Shown here: positions 1 to 11,400 of the stretch, piece by piece
How the letters are laid out: each line of letters begins with the position of its first letter
Numbering within the stretch: position 1 is the stretch's first letter
Assembly: GCA_037176885.1 (NCBI GenBank)
Contig: JAWWNJ010000169.1
Coordinates: 434,001-498,000 of the forward strand
Reading direction: 5' to 3'
Length of the DNA: 64,000 nt
From: Favolaschia claudopus
Lineage: Eukaryota > Basidiomycota > Agaricomycetes > Agaricales > Mycenaceae
Position numbers and translations under genes: made by a program
The notes under the pieces: model-generated
What the model was told of the DNA's origin: nothing
Database searches by the model: none
Seen by the model: only the letters and a program-made list of their open reading frames with translations

Positions 1-16
1 CCCCGAATGGCCTGAC

Positions 17-957
17 AAGTCTCATTGACCGGCTATATGGCTTCGAACGGAAACCGTAGGGCGAAAACCGAAACTCTGATAGCACAGTCAATTGTGCACC
101 GATTGCCTTGGGTATAGGCTCGAATTGAACCGTTTGAATAGAGCTACAAGGGTCTGCCATGATCAGCCTTATCGAACCGCATCAAGGGACTCAAGTACTG
201 GGACGCATTGAATATATACGGTCATTTGCGTGCAGAGACAAGTGCACTGCATCAATTGAATACGTCTCACTGATAGGCCTTCAAAACCACGGATCACAGG
301 TCTCTGGTGTCCTGGCAAGGTTTAGGGATATCGACTTCAACGGGTAGAGACACTGTGTAAACCCAAACACGCCTAGCTATCTTCCCCGGGAATCCGTCGA
401 CGGATTCCGTGAAAGAGGGTCCTGAAACAGCGGAATTCAGCCCAAGGTTGACACCGTGGGAGGGAATTCAGCCCAAGATTGTGATTCACCCCCTGAAACC
501 ACCGGAATTCACCCCAAGGACTGGAATCCAGCCCAATTGAATCAACATACCGCAATTGTCTGCTTGACTCAAAATAATCATCAGCACTCACCACTGACTG
601 AAAGGAACAACAACAAAACAACCTGACTCTTATAGTCACCAGCCAGGCCTTATAAGAATTGCGACTCACTGCCAAAAAAAATTATAAGCCAGAGCCAAGG
701 CTTATAAGAAATGCAATTAAAATAGCTGACTCTGAGGCCTTGTAAGAAATCGGGAAAAATGGTGGAGACCAAAAAGGTGCCAAATAGCCTACAAGTCAGC
801 CTAGTGTCACCGCAAACACCCGAACAGGTCTCGTTGAGGTGCTATATTGACTTGAAGGGAAAACGTAAGGCTTGGACCGAAACCAGAATACGCCAGTCAA
901 TTGAGCACCGATTGCCTTGGGTATAGGCTCGAATTGAAGCGTTTGACGAGGGCTATA
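17..957. repeat. Diverged direct repeat pair
   Basis: Copy 1 (about 17-152) and copy 2 (about 826-957) share the string GCACCGATTGCCTTGGGTAT followed by the same AGGCTCGAATTGAA context, with mismatches and small indels elsewhere. The flanking blocks at 370 and 1376 are also related, so two diverged copies of a roughly 0.5-1 kb unit lie in tandem. They could be old LTR copies, but I see no clear TG...CA ends. Confidence 0.55.
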
Positions 958-1741
958 AGATTGTGTCATCAGCGATTGAGTTGCAGGTCACCTGACATTC
1001 CCGACTTGGTCAAACACTGCGTTCGAAGCCATACGGAATACACAAGGCAACACCAGGGCACAGACGTTAAGGTTGGCGACAACTCCACAACACGGACGTT
1101 AAGGTTAGTGGTCCCACTCCCCCGACGGAATTCACCAGAATATAAAATTTTTTCGGCAGCTTCGGAAAGGAAACCGCGGACCAAGCAATCCAGCAAGGCA
1201 ATGCACGGGTTAGCAACGGAAACCAGCAAGACGTTGGCGAACTAGCCACTCAGACCTCCCCGCTATCGTAAAGGAAATCGCGGGTGACCGAGTCAACGGA
1301 AGGACGTACTCAAGTGTACGGCGGCAATGGTCAGCAATACATCAAAGAACTCAATGCAGGCGATCAACCCAGACTGCCTAGCTATCTTACCCGGGAATTG
1401 GGCACCCAATTCCCTGCAAAGGGGCCCCAAAATGAATGGAATTCGGGGCAACAGTGACAGCGTGGGAGGGAATAGGGGGCAACACCTGAAAAATCCCTAT
1501 CTATTTTCCAAACGCCACAGCCTACTGGGAGTGGCTGTGCACGGATGAGAGACATCCGAACTTCGGATGGGGGGGCATCCGAGACTCGGATGTGGCACAT
1601 CCGAGGGTACTAGGTAATATATATTTGATAATATGACAACTTTTTGAGTTTTGTATGGTTTTCAACCGTTTGACTTGTTGAGTTCAACTGTATGAAGTGT
1701 ATTCATGTATAAAGGTAACAAATGAAGCAAACGGTGCACCT

Positions 1742-1961
1742 ACCGTGGGACAGTAGTGATGGGAATGCCCATATATGGTAATAGTTGACATCCAATATGT
1801 TTCTGAACGGTTTGAAGGCCTGAGTTCAGCCATGTATACCGTTTACTGTTTTTGTGGTCAGTTGGGTGCACCGTGGGACAGTAGTGATGGGAATGCCTAT
1901 ATATGGTAATAGTTGACATCCTATATGTTTCTGAACGGTTTGAAGGCCTGAGTTCAGCCAT
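1742..1961. repeat. Tandem duplication, period about 128 bp
   Basis: Two near-identical units of about 92 bp (1742-1833 and 1870-1961) begin ACCGTGGGACAGTAGTGATG and end GAGTTCAGCCAT. They differ at only a couple of positions and are separated by a unique spacer of about 36 bp. No coding potential is seen. Confidence 0.85.
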
Positions 1962-2767
1962 CATGCCATGAGGATTACCAAATATAGTAATTTACAACTT
2001 TCTAATGTTTTAGGGTCTTAAGCTAAAAATAGACTTGAAACCAAAGTTGTAGAGCTGATTGAGTACTACAAAACTCATTATGAACATATAAGCTCAAACA
2101 GCTTAGTCAGCTCGCAAAACGCGAAATACTTTCCGAGACGCGGCGCTTTTCAGCAATGAATGGCCAATATCTCAGCAACCAGTGGGCCGTTTCCCCTGAA
2201 AGTAGGACCGTTAGAAAGCTGCTTTCCAGGGCTTTCCGGTCATGTCCATATATTGGGGGGTCAGATTTCATCAGAAAACACCAATGAAATGGCCGGGTCC
2301 CTCTACCAAATGGGAGCTCTGGCTGGCCGTCAGAGTTCCATCGGGCGAGTAAGGGCAGCTACAGAAGCTAGCCCTGCGCATGGCGGTTCGATTGGGTGGC
2401 GCTCAGGGTTAGTCTGCATTTTGCTACGGGGTGATGCACGTAGTGGGCATAATGCCGTAATGCGCCATTTGCATAAGTTTTTCGAATCATAAGAACGAGA
2501 ATTCGTGATACAGGGTGTACATAGTACATACACCACAGGTACGAGGACCATTTGTATGTAGCGTCTGTTTACAAGAGACTAGCTCAGGCAGGGTGTTAGT
2601 AGGTGAACTGGTGGATGTCCAGGGCCGGACATCACTTGGAGGGGGTGCCTGTGGCTGTGCCGATAAGATAGTTCCTTGTTGTACATAGTGATTTTAAGTC
2701 ATCTTCATGCCATATTCGAGGTGTTTCCCTCTTTGCGAGCTTGCGGAGCCTTCAGCAGCATAGCCCA

Positions 2768-3033
2768 CCCTAGTCAGTATTTGTATACCCTTCCACCGCT
2801 TCCATAGAGCTTTGTAAGGCTAAAAGCGTGCTTGTATACTCCTTTCCACCGCTTCCACGGCCTACTGGGACTTGTTAATAGTCACACATATTTGTATACC
2901 CTTCCACGACTTCCACAGAGTCAGAAACCATAGTCTGTATTTGAATACCTTTCCACCGCTTCCACAAGAATTTTGTAAGGCTAGAAGCATGTTTGTATAC
3001 CACCTTCCACTGTTTCCATCGGTTTCGGCACCA
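2768..3033 (-). repeat. Dispersed repeat R1, inverted copy
   Basis: This segment is the near-identical reverse complement of 46499-46764. Inside it, a GTGGAAGCGGTGGAA-type unit followed by a GGTATACAAAT box recurs several times, so the repeat is itself built of degenerate subunits. No target duplication or terminal inverted repeat could be defined. The open frames across it are translations of the repeat. Confidence 0.8.
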
Positions 3034-3183
3034 TCAGAGCACGGCATGCCCGGCATCACCACAGAGCCACCAAGCCGTCGGCAAAAGTCAATCAATCAGT
3101 GTTGCCGGCTGACCGAGCTGTTTTTGAGGCCCCGGATGATGAGAAATCATTAAATCATTGAAATGTGGCACCGAAAATAAAAA

Positions 3184-4668
3184 TCAGTGATATGAATCTA
3201 GGCGTGAAAGGCGCTTATGTACCGGGCCGGATTCACCGCCCATCAAATCTCGCGCTTCCCGCCCAACGATTGAAAGACGATCAGGAACAATAGATGCGGC
3301 ATGAATTGACGAGAACGTACCCAGACCCACAAGCTTCCACCAGTTCCAAGATGCGAAGTGGTCGTCCAGAATATCGTGACGAGATCCTGGTCCCATCTCC
3401 CGCGTGCTGGTTGCCACGCCGCCGAGATTGGCCCAGGGGCGCTCAATACCCTCTCCATCAGTCTGAGCGGCGCCGGCGAGGTAGTTGAGCGAGAAGGCGA
3501 GTTGGCAAAGGAGTGTGGGCATGAATATGCATCTTGGGAATGACGTAGACGTAGCGGAAGATAATAATGTTGAGGCGGACGAGGGGAGGGAGCTTGGCGA
3601 GGCGTTTTGCGAGGTTGTTGAACCACTGGCAGACTATGTCGTACGAGACCACCTTACGGAGGCGAGTGTGCAACCACCTCAAGATTGACGCGTAGATATA
3701 ATCCATATTGGAATATCTGTGCAGCATTCGATTAGAACCGACACAGCGCTGCCAGGAATTACTCACCTCTCGCCTTTCTGCAGGTCGCCGACCCCGTAGG
3801 CTGGACGAACTCATGCCGAGCACAAACCCCCATCCCGACGCCCGTGACACTGTATCCCCGTGAAAACTTGGTGATCGGGTAATCGAGCGCCGCGAGACCA
3901 CTACAGGTACTCATCTAAAGTAGGTGAGCCAAAACCTCGCTCATATACACGCCCTACTCACCTCATCTTGATCCGTCACAGTTAACAAATACTGGCGGTA
4001 CGGTTCGGGCTCTAGAAAATATGCCCAGCCGGTTCCCAGTCCGGGATCTCGCAGATCGCTGGCGTTCAGTAGCAACCGTAAAGTCGAAGCTCACCTTGTT
4101 TCAGCAGGGGCATCCTCCCAATTGCTCGGCAAATTCACACCTGGACGAGGGCAGGCGGGGCATCTTATCGCCAACTTGTCGTGGGTAGCCGCAAGCCAGC
4201 GGCTGCGAAGGAGTTGGGTGCACGGATGCCCGAATTCGCACTCACGTTTGCATCCACAGAACGCGACTGCGACTTCATGGATGCCGTTCAAATCGAGGAC
4301 GACGAAGTTCATGTGCCCAGCTTTTGGTCGGGGGCAGGATGGTCCAAGCTGGATGAGCAAGCCGATAGCTTTGAGGGAGCCTGGTTGGTGTAAAGAATAT
4401 GCCGTTCCATTTCTGAGCAAGCTGCTTAGCATTAACACTCGCCAGAAACACGCATTGCTTACCTTGATAACGTGGAGCGGATTCCGGAAATGATTCAAAA
4501 CGCAGCAGTCCTCGCAGTAAAGGAGACCGTCGTGGCACTCACGGCACCGGATGGTGGGAGTCTGAGCGTCGCGCCCAGGGCAAGCGTCATCAGACGCGTC
4601 GCCACAGCCATCTAAGCGGAGGTACTCTTGAAGATACTCATCGTGTAAGGGCCGGAGTTCGAATAAAG
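3184..4668 (-). pseudogene. KDZ-family DNA transposase, decayed fragment
   Basis: Read on the minus strand, 4668-4091 encodes a cysteine-cluster domain typical of KDZ transposase N-termini: CRECHDGLLYCEDC, then a GIHEVAVAFCGC stretch and a CTQLLRSRW stretch. Further on, 3901-3458 carries NMDYIYAS, then VSYDIVCQW and VIPKMHIHAH. Finally 3522-3184 carries NYLAGAAQTDGEGIERPWAN and TSTREMGPGSRHDILDDHF, the block around the predicted catalytic glutamate. A 50-bp GT-AG intron fits at about 3715-3764. Several hundred residues expected between the cysteine cluster and the NMDY block are missing, and the frame shifts by one base near 3500, so the gene is dead. Its 5' end is fused to a gypsy fragment at about 4670. 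KDZ elements (Kyakuja, Dileera, Zisupton) often carry TET/JBP oxygenases; none is visible here. Confidence 0.85.
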
Positions 4669-6570
4669 ATTCACTTGTTTGACGTTCTTTGGTTCCGGCC
4701 ATTCCATGATTCCCTTGATTTTCACCGGGTCCATCTTCATGGAGTTGTGCGAGATTATCACCCCTAGGTACTCAATTTCCGTTTTTTCAAAATCGCATTT
4801 TTCTGGTTTTAAATACAGCTTATGTTTTTGCAGAGTTTCCAGAACCCTTCTGACGATTTTGCGATGTTCCTCCAGGGTGTTTGTGAATATCAAGATGTCG
4901 TCCAGGTAGACAATCACATGGCCTTCATTGATGAGATCCCTCAGGATATCGTTCATCATGGTTTGGAATGTGGCCGGTGAGTTTGTCAGCCCGAAGAACA
5001 TTACGAGCGGTTCGTACAACCCTCGATTTGTGCGGAATGCCGCCTTCCACTCATCCCCTTCCTTGATCCGGACATTATTGTATCCCCATCGTATGTCCAG
5101 TTTGGAGAAGTATTTTGCGCCTCGAAGCTTATTGACCAGCTCCGAGATAAGTGGCAAAGGATATCAATTTTTTACTGTCATTTCATTGAGCTTTCGATAA
5201 TCCTGCACTGGTCGTAGAGTTCCGTCCTTTTTCTTTACAAAGAAGAACGCGGAAGCCATCGGGGACTTTGATGGTCTGATCCGTCCGCTTTTTAAGTTCT
5301 CCTCTAAGAAGTCATTGAGTTTCTCTTGTTCGCTCAATGAAAGGGGATAGATCTTGCAATCTACGGCCTTGGAGCCAGGCTTTAATTCGATTGCATGATC
5401 CCACGGTCTCTTTTCTGGTAATGAATCAAACGACTCTTTCGCAAAGACTTTCACAAACTCCCGATATTGTTCAGGGATTTTGTCCTCTGTCAACTTCTCC
5501 TTTTCTGCCGCCGCCGCCTCCGCCATCACCTGTGCCGATGTTCCTTTGGCACGTAATTTGATGGCTGGTGCGAAGTCTACCAGCAGAATTGATTCTCCCT
5601 CCTCCACAGCTTCCTCTTTCCCGACACCAGTCCGGGTCTCCTCTCCGCTCATATTGCACTCAGTTGGGCATCGGCTAAACGTGATTTTCTGGTCTCTCCA
5701 GTCCACCTCTGGATGATGTTTAAAGAGCCAGTCATATCCAATGAATACACGAGCTTTTCCGAGTCCGGTGATCAGGAATCGTTGGCGTTCTGTGTGAGGT
5801 CCGATGGTCATGATCATCTCTACGTAATGAGTGATCTTTCCTTTGGTGTTCTCGGTACCGTCAGCATTGCGCGCTACGGTGTGTGCTTCCAGTTCCTTCT
5901 GCTCGAAACCTTCAGCTTTGGCATAGTCCCGATCCATGCAAGTGGCAGTGCATCCGTTATCAAGGAGTGCTCGGATAGAACGTCTCTTTCCAGTGTCCAG
6001 GGTCTCCAACCCTATTGGGACAAGCATCTCATGATGGATTCGTTGCCTTTGGAACTCTCTGAGTTCTTCTCGCAGGCGGTTCTCAGAAATTCCCATCGCC
6101 TTTCTTGCAAGCCACCGAGTAGCCTCCTGTTTCTTGAGACCAAACGGCACCCGCGTGTGCTTTGGCGCTTCCTCCCCTTTTGCAGAGCAGCACTCGAACT
6201 GTTGCGCTGGGGATAGAGCCACAGAGCCGTCATTGGCTCCCTTTTCCTTTTCACTATTTTTATCACTGGTTGAGATTCCAGGGGCCTTTTTAAATGCGCT
6301 CCATCGCTTGTTCGCTTCATCCATCCTTCGGTTTTTAATATGACGTTTACGGTTCTGATTCTCCAAGATTCGTATTTTTTGTTTGTTTTCTGTAGCTGCA
6401 AGGGGTTCGTGTTCGTCCTTAGACAGGCTACTATTTTCTATATAATTTATAGGTAGAGAGTCCGATGTTTTTGTGTTTTCAATTTTCTCATCTGCATCAA
6501 GCAGGGTGAAGCGTCCATATTTCGTGTCAATTGGGGGCACCGGTTTGGCCGTAACCGGGGGCCCCTTTAA
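4669..6570 (-). pseudogene. gypsy pol: aspartic protease and partial reverse transcriptase
   Basis: The open frame runs upstream of 6540 through the gag-end overlap. The protease is seen as RALLDNGCTATCMD with FIGYDWL downstream, a D-N-G active site rather than the usual DSG/DTG. The RT follows: SPMASAFFFVKKKDGTLRP and VQDYRKLNEMTVKN, then a TGA stop (5164-5166), then YPLPLISEL, AFRTNRGLYEP, FGLTNSPATFQ and the catalytic VIVYLDDILIF box. In most relatives the stop position is an arginine in KNRYPLP, so CGA to TGA is the simplest change. The RT ends at VKQV, at the KDZ junction. Confidence 0.85.
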
Positions 6571-6917
6571 AAACCCTTCTCTCGGAGTATCTTTGCGAGA
6601 GCTTCCAAATCGTCCTGTGTATAGTCATCGGTTTTGATCGACCGGATATTAAACTTCTTCTTGGGCGGCTCCGGACATTCGCGCTTCATGTGGCCCTCCT
6701 GACCACAATTGTAGCACTTGAAGGGTGTGACTTTCGCCTGTGCCCTGTCAACGTCCATGGGTGCTGTTACACCTGGCGCCAATCTCTTGGCCAGGTTCGG
6801 AGCCATTCCCTGGGATGTCTTTCCTTGGTTGGGGTTGGAGAAATTGGTGCGCGCGGGAGCCCAAAACATCCCGCCGCCTTGGCCCCATTGGTTCTTCAGG
6901 AGCTTTTCTCGCTCCAT
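6567..6917 (-). pseudogene. gypsy gag C-terminus with CCHC zinc knuckle
   Basis: It encodes a Pro/Asn-rich linker and the zinc knuckle CYNCGQEGHMKRECPEPP, which binds the genomic RNA in retrotransposon capsids. It sits in a different frame from the upstream gag (6896-8038) and from pol (up to about 6570). Either decay indels separate the three parts, or one boundary is a frameshift site; the short overlap between this frame and the pol frame would allow the latter. Confidence 0.8.
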
Positions 6918-8038
6918 GATTCCGCTGATGTCATCAGACGCTTCTTGAGTTCCTGATATTTCCCAGGAATCTCAATCCCTCCAGCATATAGCTGACGTCT
7001 GACCTCATCTGCGATCAGGGCTTCCAAGGTTTGACACAGGAACGTGTCATGAACTGCTTCTCCAGGAATATATCCTGCTTCCCGAGCCGTGAGTTCATAC
7101 GACTGCAGGAAGTCGGCCAGGGGAGTCTTTCCCTGCCTAGTTCTCAAAAGGCGCAAGAAGGCCGTCTCACTGACGTTCTTGTCCTTGAATGTTTTCTCAA
7201 GTTGCAGCCTGTCTGAAGAAGAGCAGAATGTAATGGGCATATTTTTGGGGTACGTTTGAAGGGTGTATAATACTCCCCCAAGTAGCGCATTCTGAAAGGA
7301 TTGCAAGATTGTCGGGTGGTCAAAGGTTATGTCTAAAACTTGGCCAGTTTCTTCATTCTCATGCACTGACACAACTCTAAGATGTGTTGTGGCATTCGAA
7401 GCCCCGGCATGGAAGATGATTGGGTGCAGGAATACTATCATCTCGTTGAGGGTCGTGCCGTTAGTCGGAAGATAACGTCTTGCAGGTATTGTATTCAACG
7501 ACTCTTCGAAAGCAAAAATTCGGAATCCATTCTCCGTGCTTGAAAGTCGAAAGTTGGGATCAAAACACTTGGCTTCACCCACTTCGAGAGGTCGGGCATT
7601 CACCTCAATTTCATTGTCTGTAAGAGCGAGGCCAACTCTCAATTCCTGGTTTGCTATAGTTGGATTCCATTTTGGTGGGAGACAATTTATCAGCGCTTTG
7701 GCCGTGTCGACACACTTACCGGGATTTTTACATCCGAGTTCATTTCTATCCCGTCGGCAGCTGGGACATCCGCAATTCTGTCGTGCCATGCCAGATTGGT
7801 TGATGGTGTGGGGTTTTCTTGCAACTGTAGTTTTCCGAGTAGCCAAGGTCATAGCCTCGTCGACCGTTCTCGTTCTGTGGTTCACACGTAGACACTCGGC
7901 GGTTTTGCGACGATTTATCGAGTCATAATCTGATTTTCGAATTCCTGGATGTCTCCAGATAGGTAGGGACAGTTTGACTTGATTCTCAATCGTGAGTGCG
8001 GTAAAAGTCAAGTTATATTTATGTGCGACCCTAATCAT
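6896..8038 (-). CDS. gypsy gag-like ORF with N-terminal Cys-rich domain
   Basis: The frame is 380 aa from an ATG at 8038. The C-terminal half looks like a Ty3/gypsy capsid: repeated aromatic/Leu helices, then LADFLQSYELTAREAGY and a DEVRRQLYAGGI segment. The N-terminal half has HRTRTVDEAMTL and then CGCPSCRRDRNELGCKNPGKC. That domain recurs in Agaricomycete retroelement proteins, often beside RNase H-like remnants, and I do not know its function. The joining of the two halves in one frame is noteworthy. Expression is doubtful because the downstream frames are broken. Confidence 0.6.
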   Translation of the reverse strand: MIRVAHKYNLTFTALTIENQVKLSLPIWRHPGIRKSDYDSINRRKTAECLRVNHRTRTVDEAMTLATRKTTVARKPHTINQSGMARQNCGCPSCRRDRNELGCKNPGKCVDTAKALINCLPPKWNPTIANQELRVGLALTDNEIEVNARPLEVGEAKCFDPNFRLSSTENGFRIFAFEESLNTIPARRYLPTNGTTLNEMIVFLHPIIFHAGASNATTHLRVVSVHENEETGQVLDITFDHPTILQSFQNALLGGVLYTLQTYPKNMPITFCSSSDRLQLEKTFKDKNVSETAFLRLLRTRQGKTPLADFLQSYELTAREAGYIPGEAVHDTFLCQTLEALIADEVRRQLYAGGIEIPGKYQELKKRLMTSAESWSEKSS

Positions 8039-8444
8039 TCCTTTAATTCCCGCTACCTTTAGGTAAGGGTTTTATAGCGCCCAATTTTTACCTGTCGCCC
8101 AAAATCACAAAATGTCAATTCGTACATCACCAAATATGTACAAAGCATCAAAGGACCCCGTGACGGTCTGAAGCTCTTCCCAGGCTGCGACGCGTCTGGA
8201 GAGGACCTCCGCAGTGTCTTCCAGCCAAGCGCGCCCTCCGCCGGCGTTTCATAGGCTGTCGACGCGCTTCAAAGCCACTTCCCGGGCGACTCCTAGGCTA
8301 TCAGTCGGCTTAGATTCCTCCCTGTATCTGCTCTGCACAAAAGTCCTGCTGGCACCTTCTGCGCCGTCTGAGCTCTAAATTGGCCTCTACCTTGCTTCCC
8401 TCATGAGACTGGCGACACTTTCGTTAATCTTCCTCTTATTTATT
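8039..8444. other. Intergenic, no gene seen
   Basis: This gap lies between the gypsy gag start (-) and the Plavaka start (+). I see no terminal inverted repeat for the downstream transposon and no clear LTR edge. It contains GC-rich strings such as GGCGCTATAAAA on the minus strand, but nothing I can support as a site. Confidence 0.4.
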
Positions 8445-11400
8445 ATGGCTAAAACCTGTGTCTGTGGTCATCGTACTAAAGGCGGCCGTGCCGCAATGGC
8501 GAATCATCAAAATAAATGTAAAGTCCTGTTGGCCAGACACGAAGCGGCGGCAGCACAGAGTATAGCTGCGCAAGCTGCTGAGGCGGCTCCTGCGCCAGAT
8601 CCGGTACCTGAAGAAGCACCTTCTGCAGTCAGTCTATTATTTTTCTTTCAAATCTTGATTCGAGATTATTAAACCAACGCCGCAGGAGGATATTCGCGCC
8701 CCATCGCCTCCGCCACGAATTCCCAGTCCACCTCCGCTACGCCGGAGTGGACGTCCTGGTCGTCGCATTGTTCTGCCCAAACGATACCGCGACGAGAGCC
8801 CTGCTGCACCCCCTCCCGTCGAAATCCCCGAACCTCCGCAGAATGACCCTGAACCCCCGCCTGAACCTGAGAACACTGTGCGCCCGAGATGGTTCAAGAC
8901 ATCACCCAACTCATACGGGCTGTATAAAGTTTTTCCTCATCCCCCCACACGCGATCCCGACCAATCCATTTCTTTGGATGATTTATGTGCATCCTCCGAC
9001 CTCCTTGTGTCTCAAAAAAATCAACCTGATGCGACCCCCACCGTCCCCACTGCCCCTTGGTTCCCTTTCCTCAACGCCACGGTCGCAAGATTGATGGCCT
9101 GGTTCCATCTCGGCACCAACCTCAAATCCCTCGCCGAGCTCGACGCTCTTGTCGAGGATGTACTCCTCCAAGATGACTTTGATGTCGCTCATCTGCGAAA
9201 CTTCCGCGCCGCGCGCGAGAACAAACGTTTAGACGATACTCTTGCCAGCAGCATCGACGAATCCGCCTCCGCTCCAGATGGATGGAAGACGGCATCTGTC
9301 AAAATTAAGCTTCCCGCGCCAAAACACTGCGTTGCTGAGAAGGAAGCCCCCGAGTTTGAGGTTCCCGGGCTCATGTACCGACCTCTCCTCGAGGTTATGA
9401 TCGAAGCCTTCCAGAGCCCCATGTTCGAGGAATACCATACTACGCCCTTTGAGTATCGGTGGGACCCAGCATACGATCCAGGCGATCCCGATGTTCAACT
9501 CGACCCCGCCGACGTCACCGTAGACGAACACGGACTTCCTGAACTTCCCGCGGGCCATCAAGTTGTTTACGGCGAGATTTACACGTCGCCGAGAATGCTG
9601 AAGGCACACAACGGGCTTCCGAAGGCGGCGACCACGCCTCATCTCGAAACGATTATAGCGGCATATATGTTTTGGTCGGACGCGACACACCTAGCTAATT
9701 TCGGGAATGCATCGCTGTGGCCGCTGTACACCTTCTTTGGCAACCTCTCCAAATACACTCGAGCAAAGCCCTCGGCAAATGCTGGGTTTCATCAAGCCTA
9801 TTTCCCATCGGTACGTCTCCAAATTCTCGTCCAAACTTACTACAATGTTCTCACTCTTGTACTTTAGCTTCCGGACTCGCTCAAAGATTTCTATCGTCAA
9901 AAATTCGGTGTCGCCGTGTCTGCCGATGTATGGGCTCATCTCAAACGAGAGCTCATGCATGGTATCTGGGATCTCCTTCTCTCTCCAGAGTTTATCCACG
10001 CCTACGTCCACGGCATTGTCATCAAGTGTTACGATGGCATCGAACGGCTGGTTTTCCCGAGATTTTTCACTTACGGCGCCGACTACCCAGAGAAGTAATA
10101 TCTCCTCCATCTGCCTACCTTCGCGTTAATTATTGCTAGGGTTCTGCTCGCAACCATCAAATATTTCGGAGGATGTCCGTGTCCCCGCTGTTTTGTGGAG
10201 AAGGATCAAATTTCCCAAATGGGTACGAAAGTCGACATGCGCCGCCGGCAGAACATACGAGAAGACACTCCGTGGTACAGAAAAACCATCGAAACAGCCC
10301 GTCGATGGATATTTGAGAGAGGTTATCTGGTTGCGGGAGCTGCGATAAATAGGATGTTGAAGCCCACCTCGCTCGTACCGACTCGTGTAAGTGCTCCGAC
10401 TTGCAGGTATCTTCTACTAAGGGTATTGTCTAGAATGCCTTTTCTAAGCTTGCCGAGTATGGCTTCAACTTCTTCAGCATGTTCGTCCCGGATTTCCTGC
10501 ACGAGGTGGAATTAGGGGGATGGAAATCCTTATTTTTGCACCTGATTCGCGTCCTTCAAGCGTACAACCCAGTTTCTGTTGATAAATTGAATGAGCGGTG
10601 AGTAAAGTGAATTTGTATGCGCAGAATTTCTTCCAATCTTCCCAGATTTCGCAATATCCCTACGTTTGGAAGAAGCACAATTCGTCGTTTCCACGCCAAT
10701 GTTTCAGACATGAAAAAACCAGCAGCACGAGATTTTGAGGACATTCTACAGGTAAATGTCGTTCCTCTATGAAATTACGACGCCCTGAGTATTTGTAGTG
10801 CTGCATCCCTGCTTTCGAAGGACTGCTTCCCGAGCCGCACAATACCATCGTTCTCACGCTCCTGTACACCTTTGCGACATGGCATGCATATGGCAAGCTT
10901 CGTTTACACACCACCGGTACAGTCTCTGTATGGCGAATCGTGACGACAGAGCTGGGCGCACAGGCTCGCAATTTTTTGAAGACAACATGTGAAGATTATA
11001 CGACGTACGAGCTTCCTCAAGAACAGAACCGGCGCGCGCGTAGGCAAGCTCGAAAAAATTCGAAGTCCGCCGCGAATACTACCACGGCTCCGATATCCAA
11101 AGCCCGCAAGACCTGGAACATCAACACATACAAATGGCACTCGTTTCCTGATTACCCAGACACGGTGGTAGATGTAGGGACCACAGAGTCATACTCTACC
11201 GTCTTGGTAAGTTTCAAGTTGTTCTTTGCTATGAAAAATCTGAATGATATGTTACAGGGAGAGCTCGCTCATTGCGCTGCAAAACGATCATATGCTAAAA
11301 CCAACAAGCGCAACTTTGAACAACAGATCGCGGCACACGAACGTAGAAAACGCCTACTACGGCGGATTAAACAACGGATGAATCCAAGGGTTTCGTCCAA
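8445..11400 (+). CDS. Plavaka-type transposase, multi-exon
   Basis: Predicted exons are 8445-8627, 8686-9810, 9868-10094, 10140-10386, 10434-10597, 10646-10751, 10799-11206 and 11258 onward. All introns are GT-AG and 45-58 bp, and the frame stays open. The N-terminus has a CVCGH zinc-like motif, then the basic RRSGRPGRR and LPKRYRDE. The core matches Plavaka transposases: PWFPFLNATVARLM, MFWSDATHLANFGNASLWP, FGNLSKYTRAKP, IKYFGGCPCPRCF, MFVPDFLHEVELGGWK and GTTESYSTVLGELAHCAAK. Plavaka is a CACTA-related DDE DNA transposon family of basidiomycetes. The usual C-terminal end (a His-rich strand and a DPA...F.P.LK.H stretch) is missing. The frame instead continues into the next gene, so the boundary near 11400 is approximate. 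No terminal repeats were found. Confidence 0.8.

Larger units (their letters stand above)
1..2767. other. Gene-free repeat-rich stretch
   Basis: I find no supportable gene here. Open frames are short, lack splice-consistent extensions and resemble no family I know. The stretch holds a diverged direct repeat (17-152 and 826-957), a second shared block (about 370-480 and 1376-1490, both opening with a CTAGCTATCTT-type string next to a CCCGGGAAT box), and a tandem duplication at 1742-1961. It reads as degraded LTR or transposon sequence. Confidence 0.5.
4669..8038 (-). mobile_element. Truncated Ty3/gypsy retrotransposon
   Basis: Minus-strand gag, protease and the first half of reverse transcriptase lie in canonical order. 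The element stops abruptly inside the RT connection, just after an EPKNVKQV string, where KDZ sequence begins. RNase H, integrase and LTRs are absent from the window. The coding part is interrupted by a frame change (about 6900) and an in-frame stop (5164-5166). Upstream of the gag start (8039-8110) there is a TGGGCGCTATAAAA-like string on the minus strand that could be a primer-binding site, but no LTR edge is recognisable. Confidence 0.85.

Noticed and set aside
2160..2492. 110-aa open frame starting MANISATSGPFPL
   Set aside because: No family resemblance, no flanking exons, and it sits in degraded repeat-like sequence.
3184..4668. Possible TET/JBP oxygenase gene associated with the KDZ element
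   Set aside because: KDZ elements often carry one, but no HxD-like double-stranded beta-helix coding was seen near this fragment.
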